The notes beneath the pieces are model-generated. The model made no database searches and was not told the origin of the DNA. It was given only the letters and a program-made list of their open reading frames with translations. A stretch of 64,000 bases of DNA from Myoxocephalus aenaeus (taxonomy: Eukaryota > Chordata > Actinopteri > Perciformes > Cottidae), in NCBI GenBank assembly GCA_038501785.1, contig JBAMJR010000182.1, positions 378,501-442,500 on the forward strand. Direction: 5' to 3'. A program made the translations under genes and the position numbers. Positions 1-10,278 of the stretch are shown piece after piece; the stretch's first letter is position 1, and every line of letters begins with the position of its first letter.

Positions 1-97
1 TTTAGTCCAGTCTACTGACTCTACTGCTAACTAAACCTTTAGTCCAGTCTACTGACTCTACTCCTAACTAAACCTTTAGTCCAGTCTACTGCTTAAC
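1..97. repeat. 37-bp tandem repeat, cut by window edge
   Basis: Two full 37-bp units (1-37, 38-74) and a partial third unit begin TTTAGTCCAGTCTACTG and end CTAACTAAACC. The third decays after about 18 bp. The array probably continues upstream of the window. Non-coding intronic minisatellite. Confidence 0.85.
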
Positions 98-381
98 TTA
101 TAACGCGCTGCACAAAGACAGGATGTTGAAATGGAAGCAGGTTTTCATGCTTTTTTGGCGATCTCAGGATACTCTGCCTTGGTTTTTATCCAGAACACCG
201 ACAGAGTTGTAACAGACTTACGTTTCATTTTTAGAGTAACGTAACATCTTGACATGTGTCAAGAGATTCCGTCTGAGGTCACCACAGACGGATGTATGCG
301 GTCATTTTTCACAATAAAACATCTTTCCGGCCTTGATTTTTTTTTATTTAATTGAAATGTTTCATTCATTCTTTCTGTGGC

Positions 382-511
382 CCGGTACCAAGAGACCCAC
401 AGACCGGTACCAAGAGACCCACAGACCGGTACCAAGAGACCCACAGACCGGTACCAAGAGACCCACAGACCGGTACCAAGAGACCCACAGACCGGTACCA
501 AGAGACCCACG
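382..511. repeat. 22-bp minisatellite, about 6 copies
   Basis: Near-identical 22-bp units of the form CGGTACCAAGAGACCCACAG plus AC, each with a KpnI-type GGTACC. The short open frames over it on both strands are artefacts of the repeat. Confidence 0.9.
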
Positions 512-774
512 GCGGGTGGAATGAGCATACTTATAACCACACTGTTACAAGTCCTTCATAGTGTCATATTGCTTTTTGGAGAATTATGATGATAAGTTCA
601 TAGTAGATGCAAAAGTATACTTAGGTACAATATATTATGTTGAACATAATATATATGGATGGATCCCAGCCAACCCAGTTATTGTATCAACACAACTCCT
701 GGTCCTTGGTCACGGTGGCCACAGCACTTAAAAGAATAAACTTCATAATTCTCAAAATTCTGACCCTTTGCTTT

Positions 775-1000
775 TTTATTAAAAGCATGTACTTGTACTT
801 TTACTTTCAATACTTAAGTACATTTTATATCAGAAAAATACTTTTGATACTTAAGTACAGAAAATATCAGATACTTTAAGACTTTTACTCAAGTAGTATT
901 TTAATAGGTGACTTTCACTTTTACTGGAGTAATTTTCCAGTAAGGTATCTTTACTTTTACTCAAGTACGGCTTTTGGGTACTTTATACACTGCTCATGTG
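775..1000. mobile_element. Dispersed repeat fragment rich in ACTTTTACTCAAGTA motifs
   Basis: AT-rich stretch with repeated motifs such as TACTTAAGTAC, CTTTTACTCAAGTA and TTTTGGGTACTTTATACAC. I recognise this motif family as a common dispersed non-coding repeat in teleost genomes, possibly the end of a non-autonomous DNA transposon. Family and exact borders are not determined; no clear inverted partner was found. Confidence 0.4.
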
Positions 1001-1802
1001 TGATGGCTGCATAACCGACTCGTGTCCTGTTTCTCCTTCAGGCTAAGAGCATTGTCTCAGAGCTCTGGCTACAGACGCATTCCCATCAAATGTGAATCAT
1101 TTGTTCCATCATAGGCCATTTATTTATTTAAGTTCACAGAAGCAAGTTCTTTAGCCGTGTGCAGTTAGCAGACGGACACATGAGTCAGTGGGCTGAAAGT
1201 CTTCCTGTAAGATGGTGTCTAAGACATTCATCACACAGTTAATGGATCACCGGGATGAGGAAACATCAGACTCAAGTATTTGAAATGTGTGTTACCCAGC
1301 AGCAGGAGTGCGTCCATCTTTGACACTTTAACCAGTGGGTGTGTTCGTATAGATCTGTGTACACTGGGTATGTTAAGAGGAAACGTTGAGTTCTTTCTCT
1401 TCCTGGTAGATGTAGATTCTGGTTGTAGATTCTTTATCATAATAAGTGCAGACACACAAGGAAAGAAATGGCATACCTTCTGAAGGTAAACATATTTATT
1501 TCATAGTTTTCATGCATACATTGGTGCCTTTGCCTAGGGATAAGAATAATGGTCTTTAAAAGAAAAGTTCTGGTGGTCATGCTCTCAGAACCCCGAGGTG
1601 ACCTGGACAGGTAAACACAAGTTGTTTCCCACCAGCACGTTGTAGGTGTTCCTCAAGCGGACGGCTTCCCTGTGTGTGGCGGGGCGCCCCCTAAAGGCAG
1701 GGAGAGAGGGCAGCTCTTAACTCCTTCATTAGAGCAAGAATGTGATTCTTATGGGTCACACACACCGCATGGGGCGGAAGTGTGAGGTCCAGAGCCTTGA
1801 CC

Positions 1803-1874
1803 CTTGACCTCTGAGTCTTGACCTCTGAGCCTTGACCTCTGAGTCTTGACCTCTGAGTCTTGACCTCTGAGTCT
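1803..1874. repeat. 14-bp repeat, about 5 copies
   Basis: Units of CTTGACCTCTGAGT with one C/T variant at the last base. Confidence 0.8.
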
Positions 1875-2354
1875 TTACCCCCAACATTCCTAGACCCCCT
1901 CACATGCCTGGTGTCCACTCAAGCTCATCACTGTTCACATCCTCTTTCAGTGGCTCCCAGGTCCTGAGGTTATAATACATCGGATTAATTACAACTTGGG
2001 TCATTGTCTTGGTTTCATTCATCATCATTGGACTCATTAAAATGGCTGAAATCTGTAAATGTAGAACATCGGTAGAAAGAACATGGCTAGAAACTGGCAG
2101 TCCAAATAGATTACTGTATGTGTACACTGAGGTCGATAAGATCAATGCTTTGGTTTCACAGTTATGAAATGATACAGCAGCATCCTTGGACGTAGAATCC
2201 TTCACGGACTGCTGGAGAGGAACATAAACATGAACATGTGCATCGATAAATACATGCATGTTGTGTAAACAAGTAAAACCGTAAAAGACTCAACACTTTG
2301 TAAAATATGCTTTTCTGCTTTCTTTCCAAGAACGAGGAGAGCAGATGTCACGAC

Positions 2355-2500
2355 ACGGTTAGCCTAGCTTAGCATAAAGGCGGAAAGTGGCTAGCCTGGC
2401 TCTGTCCAAAGTAAAACATAATACTCCTTCAAGTGCAAAGGAGTCAGGAGGTGGTTAGACTAGCTTAGCATAAAGACTGGAAGCAGAAACATACCCACCA
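2355..2500. repeat. Dispersed teleost repeat with AGCTTAGCATAAAG motif
   Basis: The motif TAGCTTAGCATAAAG occurs twice, about 100 bp apart, followed by CTGGAAGC or by CTAGCCTGGCTCTGTCC. I recall this as a widespread fish intronic repeat; a shorter relative (TAGCTTAGCTTAGCATAA) occurs near 29980. Family name unknown to me. Confidence 0.4.
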
Positions 2501-2689
2501 TCTAAAGCCGGGCGACAATTCAACAGGATGATTAATCGTCTTTTAATGGAATTGTATCTTGATCAAAATATCCATAACAATAAACCTGTACTGATATTTT
2601 TCTCCCCAAATCTGATTATTTTACACGAAAGGTATCAATTAAATGAGAACATACTCAGTGCTTTTTAATTTGTTGAGGCTGTAACTGAT

Positions 2690-2815
2690 GATTCAAACCC
2701 GGCACCTTGTACGAGGGCCTCTGCCATCAGAATGAATGGGTGAATGACATGAAGTGTTTGAGTGGTTGGAAACTAGAAAGGCGCTATACAAGAACAAGTC
2801 CATTGAACGTTTAAT
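2690..2815 (+). mobile_element. Non-LTR element 3' tail fragment
   Basis: The order GAATGGGTGAATGACATGAA, then GAGTGGTTGGAAACTAGAAA, then GGCGCTATACAAGAACAAGT matches, from memory, the conserved 3' tail shared by CR1/L2-type LINEs and dependent SINEs in fish. No coding part is attached, so this is a 5'-truncated relic. Confidence 0.5.
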
Positions 2816-3690
2816 TGGAGTATAGGAAAACATGCTATATCTTTATATGTCTTAATCAAGATATGAAGAATCACCCAATATTGCCCGACTACCAACGCCT
2901 CTAAAGTTTCTAGCTATGCGTCACTCAACACGATCTCTGCTTCAGCATTTCTTTCATCGGTATCTCTGACAAGTCCACCTTTATCCTGGGGCTTACTCGT
3001 GATATTTGATGATGAATGTGCATCTTCCACAGCACTTTCCATTCAAAGTATCGTGGAGATCTTCACACATTTAACCAACAATGAATTTGTTGCAGACAAA
3101 GATCCGTGGATCGATCTGGACTCACCAATAGACTTGAACTTTTTCTTCTTCATCTCGACTGTTTGTCCTTTACGTTTCACACTCGTCCGTTCAGAGTGTG
3201 GCCCACGCCACTGAACAGGTTTCAGTTATGGTTATGAGTAAAATCCTTGAAATATTCTGTTGAGCTGGTGAGGTTTAAAAACACAGACTTGAGATTGATA
3301 TCCATCTTCTCATCTCACTCGCCAAGGTATTTAGCTAAATGTTAAACTGTTCCTTTAACAAATAGTTTGCCTACTTTCCTTTAGCAGCTTGTCAATATCA
3401 CAATGCAAAGACTCATTTGACATCTTCAGGTAGAAACTCATCACAAAGGCCTAACGATCTAAAAGAGTCCGTCTCTTTTCATTTTGGTGAGCTGCAGTCG
3501 TTGCATCAGGAAAGCGTTCCGGACTTCCTCTGAATTATAGACAGTTTAAAATCTATCTGAAGAACTGAAAAGGGAAACGTTCTGGTAAGTGAAGCTTTGT
3601 GGGCCTGCCTCAGAGCGGCTCAGCAGGCATGCGTTTGAATGAAATGTCACCGCTGATGACTGTAATCCTCCTCTGCTGTCGTCCGGCCAG

Positions 3691-3832
3691 GTGATTGAGT
3701 TCGATGACGGCTCGGGCTCGGTGCTGCGGATCCAGCCTCTGAGGACCCACCGCGACGAAGCCATCTACGAATGCACCGCCACCAACAGCGTGGGGGAGAT
3801 CAACACCAGCGCCAAGCTCACCGTCCTGGAGG
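3691..3832 (+). CDS. ptprf: Exon of LAR-family receptor tyrosine phosphatase (Ig domain 1, second half)
   Basis: A 142-nt exon (47 codons plus one base) encoding the C-terminal half of the first immunoglobulin domain of a LAR-type RPTP. The translation runs from VIEFDDGSGSVLRIQPL through the canonical YEC motif, with the second disulfide cysteine, to KLTVLE. It is bounded by an AG acceptor at 3689-3690 and a GTAAGA donor at 3833, starting in phase 0 and ending in phase 1. The motif DEAIYECTATNS followed by GEINTSAKL is, from memory, closer to PTPRF than to PTPRD or PTPRS. These proteins are synaptic and axonal adhesion receptors; Ig1-Ig2 binds heparan sulfate proteoglycans and postsynaptic partners. 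The basic heparan-sulfate loop lies in the preceding exon, outside the window. Paralogue assignment is an inference. Confidence 0.9.
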
Positions 3833-6800
3833 GTAAGACCTGCCTCTAACGCTCCACACGGTCCGGGCAGCTGGAGGGCTTTTCTTGTTCCTCACAGTAG
3901 AGCTGGTCCTCGTGGGCTCAGGCAACACATTGAGTATGGATCCATTCCCACGTGCCTGTTGGTTTTCACTTTGAACCATTTAGGTCAACTCGACCCCTGG
4001 AATCAATAGTAACATAACAATAGGAGGAGGGACATTGTACTGTATGGTGATCCTTCACCAAAGAAAACACTCAAACACTTTTTTTACAGATCTTTCGACT
4101 TTATCAACCAATCGATTAGTCGACAGATCCGTAAAAATGAGTCTCTCCACAAAGGATCCCACAAAAAGCAGCTCTTTGAGTCCCAATCGGTCTGAGGTGG
4201 CGTCTTTGAAAGCTTTGCTTTTAATGGAGAAATGTCTTTAAAGGTCACAACAGGCTTCACTTGCGTCGCCTGTTCTGCTGCAGACTGGAGGATTGGACCC
4301 TGTGTGTCTTCGTCTCTGCCTTCTACTTCAACTATCGTCTCCAGACATGTGTTCAGTGCTAGGAACAGAATGTTATAGAAAGTCTCAATGCAGCAGCAGA
4401 TTCAGAGCTGTCCTCCAGACTAAATGACAAACCATGTTGTCTCACATTGCCCTTCAAAGTGAACCACATCCACATGTTCCCATCGTGGACTTCGATCAGA
4501 GGGTCAGAATTGTTTCCAGAGTCTGAGCTGATGCAAATAACAAACCTTCAGAGTTACGAGTGTCCTTTGCTGCGTCAACACCTTTTGAGTGGCTGATGTG
4601 ATGTAAAGGTATGATCTGCTGTGGTTATGGTTACGGTTGGGTCCTTCACAATTTATATTCCCTTGACATTGTCATGCGCCTGGTCTCTCGCCTGAACACT
4701 CATGTTTAATGCATTCTTTCTTCATCTTTGATGTGATAACACCAGATTTCCGCACACGGAGAAATAAAAAGTGTTCCTCCTGGTCAGGGATTAAGATGTC
4801 GAGGGCCGGGCTGTTCCGGGTTTATCTCATAGGTCTGTGTTTTCATAAGTGGGTCTGTCAATGCGTTTCCTTAAAAGCTTCCTCAATCTCACTAAAGCAG
4901 CTTAACGCTGGTTGCCCCTCGATGTAAAATGGGAAAAAAGAATACTCAATTTATTGCAACACGAGTTGCTCCAACAAAAGATTCTCCTCTCGGTGAAGTA
5001 GCTAGAATCCAAGAGTGGCGGAAGGAACTGGATGTCACCGGGTCGGCTACCACCAGAACCAACAGAATCTACTTCTGTGGAACCCTGAGCTCAGTCTCCA
5101 GGGGAGCGAGAACAGAGAACATTTGGTTGAAACTAAAAGGTGAATTGTTCTCCCTGAAGTTTGCTGGGATAATTTAATTCAGCCCCCAAAAAGGTATTTC
5201 TCCATCCTGCATTGCTTGTTATAATAACAACAACTCTGGATGCTGGCCAGCTGCTTTACTGCATTTGGAGCGTGGTGTTCACTCGAGACGCATGTGGAGA
5301 CCCGTTCTAATGCCAGACTACTGGGAGCGGTCCACTTGTGATCGACCATGGTAATGCCACGTCACACAGAGAGGAGGCGCTACCGGCGTCTGCCTCGGTG
5401 TTGGCTGAGAGCAGCAGACACAAACCAGTAGAAAGGGACTTGGCTACAGAAAGCAGATTATCCCCACAAATGAGCATCTCCAACTAGTACCACTTCATGT
5501 GATTACTTGATGCTTCTTGCTACAAATTGAATTAGAACAGTTCATTTCATACTTGACCACAGACACATGTCTCCAGCAGCCGCCGGAGGAACACCGTGTC
5601 AGGACGCGGTTTGGCTGTTGGAGGTCTGAGTCCCCATATGGAGCCCAGAGTCTCTGTGCTTGGTGCTTCCTGAGCAGGGATGTGTTGACGGGATGCTGGC
5701 TGGGACCCTCCTGTAGGTGTGCCTCTAGACAGCTCTGTTCTTTGCCAGCAGCGAGATGGAGCCCAAACACATTTATTTAATCGACTCTCTAATTGATAGA
5801 CAAACAACCACATACACACACACACGGGCTGTCTCTCTGGCAGCGTTTCCCAAATCACTCAGGAAGCCATTATGCTTATTGTGCCATGTAGATCCTGTCA
5901 GCAGCCGGAGGCTCGCCAGCTTTTTGCACCAAACAAACACCTTCCCCTCTAACACCACTCTGGGTATTGTTAAGGGACAGTGACAGGGTTGACAGTCGCT
6001 GTTACTAGATTCATATTTAAGATATAAAACACAGAATAAGCACTTTTCATGTGTGATGCAGACATGTTTAGGATGGAGCTGCTGATAGAATACACAGTAT
6101 ATATTTGACAAAGCAAAGCGATTTCAGAAATCTCAATAAAACTCTCCATAAGTCTGTCTGGTTAGAGCATGAATGATGTGTTCATAGAGGCCTGGAACAA
6201 TAGCGGGTCATTAGGGGATCTAACTAGTGCAGATAGTGTGAGTTAGAAATACTGAGTCACATTGGAGAGTATTGGTCTTAAAATAAATACTGAAAGCAGT
6301 CGGGTAGTGTGACACTGCAGATACATCTTCACATGTATCTTCATCTTTACCAACACGTTGGGGCATAACACAACTAATCAATACTTTCCATTGATATACA
6401 ATACAAACAGAAGAAGTAAGTCTATGGTGCCCCAAATGTGTAGATGCTGTAAAATGTACTGAAAGGTCTCCTGAGGCTGAGCCCTTCTGGACACCACACG
6501 CTTCTTCTAGCGCCACCAACAGGCCGACTGTCCACTAACGGTTACCTCACTCCTGTTTCCTCACTCCTGTTACCTCGCTCCTAGCGGTAGTTGCGGGCCG
6601 TGGATTTTCTACCTCGGCCTTCAGTGGATCAGCTGTACGCAGCGCGCCGTATATATAAATATATAAAATCACGTCTTTCTCTCCTTATACTTAGGAGCGC
6701 TCCAGTGGAGTCCTAACCTGTTACGAGTCATGATATATTACATGATGATATATTATATGAACACATGAACAGAGATTCTGGGAGAAGGCTTGATGAATGA

Positions 6801-7204
6801 TCTCATTAAAAGATACCGTCAGCGGCTTCATACAGAGACATGAAGCAGAGGAGAGAACGTGATCCCTCCTCAGAAACCAGAAAACTCTTTTCACAAGATT
6901 GCACTATTTTTGGGAAAGGAACAACAATGTAGGAGTGATGATTTTACTTTACTTTGGTAGTTATGAATCAATGTTCCATCACGCTTATGCACTTCTCAAA
7001 GATGATGTCCACAATAGTGTTTCTCAGGGAAAGTGAACGTAATCATGGTCCCTGGCTGGATGTCACCTGGTTCACTGTGATAACAGATGACATGTTCTAT
7101 TGGGCCTCATATCTCTATCTATATCTTATATTACTTTTGTATTTATTTCAAATAATAACTTAATTTTAATCAATACAATTTTTGGAATATGTACATTAAA
7201 TTCA
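3833..7204 (+). other. Intron, no further genes seen
   Basis: First part of the 31.5-kb intron between the Ig1 exon and the next exon. Only short, unsupported open frames occur (for example 4929-5177 and 5495-5858); none shows a domain, a plausible exon structure or a repeat signature. A short CA run occurs near 5814. Confidence 0.6.
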
Positions 7205-7640
7205 ATATATTTTGTATTGCCCAAAATGACAAATTAAAAATGATCCTCAGAGGCCTTTAGATCAGATTAGAGATTCCTTTATGTCAGGATTACAGCAGCA
7301 AACAAAGTGCACACAAGAGACAGAGTAAAAAATATAGAATCTAAACAATCTAAATAATAAACGGTAGAAAACAGTAAAATCTACAAACTTACAATCTGTA
7401 CACATCTGACATCCTCTGTCCAGGACCTCACATCGGATCAGGAAAAACTCCACAAAGAAAACCCTTTAATGGAGCCTAGAATGCAACATGACAACATATT
7501 GTAACACTGTAGTTGGACAGGGCTGATAGGACTACTGCAGCAGTCACATGATCTACTAGACTACATTCATTCAATTCATTCAATTTATTTTATATAGCCC
7601 CAAATCACACATTTGCCTCAGAAGCCTTTACATATAAGCT
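7205..7640 (-). mobile_element. Decayed LINE 3'-UTR fragments, two pieces
   Basis: Plus-strand text CTCACATCGGATCAGGAAAA near 7428 and TTTATTTTATATAGCCCCAA near 7583 match the 3' UTR and tail of the L2/CR1-type LINE at 22144. The first piece (about 7230-7465) and the tail piece (about 7565-7630, with TTCAATTCATTCAATTT) are separated and diverged, so the copy is old. No coding sequence remains. Confidence 0.65.
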
Positions 7641-7816
7641 AAATGTATTTAATTTGAGTAATTGTAAAATAAGTTTTATACTTTTTGCATATATTACTTT
7701 GGTAAGTAACTTAAAATATTTTCTCGTACACATAGACCTATATTTAATTTTTGATTTTCAAAATGTATGTAAATATAATTTCAAGCCCAAACGGTCCACA
7801 ACTGGAAAATAGCGAC

Positions 7817-8147
7817 TACCGTACATTTCGGGTTACAAGCCGCTCCTACGGCTGATCAGTGTCCCCGCTGTAGCAAGCTAGTAGCAATGCTAGCTAGCTA
7901 GCTAGCGCTTCTGCTGCTACCGGCCACTGCTGCTGCTACTGCCCGCTGCTGCTGCTACTGCCCGCGTCCCCTCTGCCCAAGTCGGGTGTCGAGCCTGGTC
8001 CCGCTACCTTCGGTGGTTTTCAGGGAGCTAGCGGAAGTTAGCGGGGAAGTGACGGAGCGCTAGCAGGAGCCCGAGCTGGCTACAGCGGGGAGCTAACGGG
8101 GACACTGACCGAAGGTAGTAGCGGCTTGTAACCCGGAATTTACGGTA
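7817..8147. mobile_element. Fold-back (MITE-like) element with 28-bp terminal inverted repeats
   Basis: The left end TACCGTACATTTCGGGTTAC (7817-7844) and right end (8120-8147) are inverted copies over 28 bp with about two mismatches. The inverted homology continues inward through CAGTGTCCCCG and GCTGTAGC motifs, so much of the 331 bp can fold on itself. The interior has GCTAGCTAGC and GCTGCTGCTACTGCCCG repeats and no coding capacity. No clear target-site duplication is visible. A similar end (GGTAATAAGCCGCTACTTTT) occurs near 48387. Confidence 0.7.
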
Positions 8148-8171
8148 CTTTGCAGTGAGATATATAAATAT

Positions 8172-9840
8172 TAGGGCTGGGCGAAATTAATAAAATAAAT
8201 CAAAAATATATATAGGGAAGAAAACAAAAGATGTATTTTATTTTGTTAATGCTTCTATGTGACTGTTCATTCAATTAAATATTGTATTTATTTACAGATG
8301 TTATAGACTATTTTATTCTAATGTAAAACAGCTTAATATCATGCTGAAGAAGAAACATTTGTCTTTTATCAGGGAACAACATAAACAGTCTGTTCAGTAG
8401 TAAGGGTCCCTGTGAGGGACAAGCCACTCCTTCTTTTGTCATGTTCAGTAGTAAGGGTCCCTGTGAGGGACAAGCCCCTCCTTCTTTTGTCATGTTCAGT
8501 AGTAAGGGTCCCTGTGAGGGACAAGCCACTCCTTCTTTTGTCATGTTCAGTAGTAAGGGTCCCTGTGAGGGACAAGCCCCTCCTTCTTTTGTCATGTTCA
8601 GTAGTAAGGGTCCCTGTGAGGGACAAGCCCCTCCTTCTTTTGTCATGTTCAGTAGTAAGGGTCCCTGTGAGGGACAAGCCACTCCTTCTTTTGTCATGTT
8701 CAGTAGTAAGGGTCCCTGTGAGGGACAAGCCCCTCCTTCTTTTGTCATGTTCAGTAGTAAGGGTCCCTGTGAGGGACAAGCCACTCCTTCTTTTGTCATG
8801 TTCAGTAGTAAGGGTCCCTGTGAGGGACAAGCCCCTCCTTCTTTTGTCATGTTCAGTAGTAAGGGTCCCTGTGAGGGACAAGCCACTCCTTCTTTTGTCA
8901 TGTTCAGTAGTAAGGGTCCCTGTGAGGGACAAGCCACTCCTTCTTTTGTCATGTTCAGTAGTAAGGGTCCCTGTGAGGGACAAGCCCCTCCTTCTTTTGT
9001 CATGTTCAGTAGTAAGGGTCCCTGTGAGGGACAAGCCCCTCCTTCTTTTGTCATGTTCAGTAGTAAGGGTCCCTGTGAGGGACAAGCCACTCCTTCTTTT
9101 GTCATGTTCAGTAGTAAGGGTCCCTGTGAGGGACAAGCCACTCCTTCTTTTGTCATGTTCAGTAGTAAGGGTCCCTGTGAGGGACAAGCCCCTCCTTCTT
9201 TTGTCATGTTCAGTAGTAAGGGTCCCTGTGAGGGACAAGCCCCTCCTTCTTTTGTCATGTTCAGTAGTAAGGGTCCCTGTGAGGGACAAGCCCCTCCTTC
9301 TTTTGTCATGTTCAGTAGTAAGGGTCCCTGTGAGGGACAAGCCACTCCTTCTTTTGTCATGTTCAGTTTGTTGCTTACCTTTAAAGATGTATGTTAAAGA
9401 CCAGCAATTGATTAACTTTATACAAAAGCAATCAGTGCTTTTGATCTTGTTCAGTTCAGTTGTTCTTACTCAGTGAGAAAAGTCTGCTCGCTGAGGACAG
9501 AAACTGCAGAACAAGACGTGCTTCAGTCTGTTGGCAACAAGCCGGTCGCTGAGGCTGTGGAAGCGCGCACGCATACGTAAACCGCCTTCAAAGTAAAAGC
9601 AGTGCCGTTGTATTGCATTCATGGCGTGCATCTTATTTATTTCTTTTTCTTTTTTGATTGACCTCACGCGGGCCGGACTGGGAGAGCCGTAAGATGCCCA
9701 GGTCTGAACTACGCCGTCTGGGAGAGATTTAAAGTGCAGCACCTGTGTGCGGCGGCATTAAGCCCCTCCCAATGCAAAGACAACAACGAGTTAACGCATG
9801 ATCAAATAATTAACGCCGTTAATCGCGTTAACGTGCCCAG

Positions 9841-9845
<5 letters not shown>
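8172..9845. mobile_element. Candidate DNA-transposon-derived element with TAGGGCTGGGC ends
   Basis: The segment starts TAGGGCTGGGCG at 8172 and ends with the inverse GCCCAGCCCTA at 9845. Such ends are common in teleost hAT-like non-autonomous elements. The right part (9480-9840) is unique sequence with TTAACGCCGTTAATCGCGTT; the left part is AT-rich. Between them sits the entire 51-bp minisatellite. No transposase is visible. The ends are short and the right one abuts a TA microsatellite, so the target duplication cannot be read. Element identity is inference. Confidence 0.45.
8391..9367. repeat. 51-bp minisatellite, 19 copies
   Basis: Nineteen nearly perfect 51-bp units starting TGTTCAGTAGTAAGGGTCCC. 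Because 51 is a multiple of three and the unit lacks stops in several frames, 318-354 codon open frames appear on both strands; these are artefacts. The only common variant is GCCACTCC versus GCCCCTCC. Reading A or C along the copies gives A C A C C A C A C A A C C A A C C C A. Each unit has an internal near-palindrome, GGGTCCCTGTGAGGGAC. Confidence 0.97.

Positions 9846-9908
<63 letters not shown>
9843..9908. repeat. (TA)n microsatellite
   Basis: About 33 uninterrupted TA dinucleotides, directly abutting the TAGGGCTGGGC-type end. Confidence 0.97.
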
Positions 9909-9911
<3 letters not shown>

Positions 9912-10278
9912 CAGCTTTCATTCTGCTGCTGAGAGTCAGTGAAGCAGGAAGTAGTACGTGTATGTACAGGAAGTAGTTCTCATGTACGTGCAGCCAGACC
10001 CAGAAGAGGGATCGGGAGAGGCTGATAACTACTGGCCCCGGACAGCATGAGGGTCACCACCAGTGTTAGATATAAATGACCTCATCTCTCCCCCAGGAGT
10101 GGCTGGAAAGCCTTCAATGGCGTCTTTAAAGATCCTCAAAGCATGTTGGCCTCTTCTGAGGTAAATGGTTCTGGGAGAAGATGTTCAGGACCCTCATTCC
10201 TGATGCTGCGTTCACACCAACGCAATTACATGCACAGTCAATGCACAGATGCCAATGGTTGCGTTGACATTTTTGTTG

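Larger units (their letters stand above)
98..3690 (+). other. Intron of the ptprf-like gene (3' part)
   Basis: This is the downstream end of the intron before the first visible exon. It holds several small repeats, listed separately, and otherwise no convincing gene. The exon expected just upstream, encoding the first half of Ig domain 1 with its first cysteine, was looked for by eye and not seen, so it must lie before the window. The acceptor ends in CCGGCCAG at 3690. Confidence 0.7.

Noticed and set aside
4929..5177. 82-codon frame as a small gene
   Set aside because: No homology recognised, no promoter or exon structure, length expected by chance in 64 kb.
8308..9476. Open frames of 318-354 codons on both strands
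   Set aside because: They are translations of a 51-bp minisatellite whose length is a multiple of three; several frames on both strands are equally open, and there is no splice or domain context.
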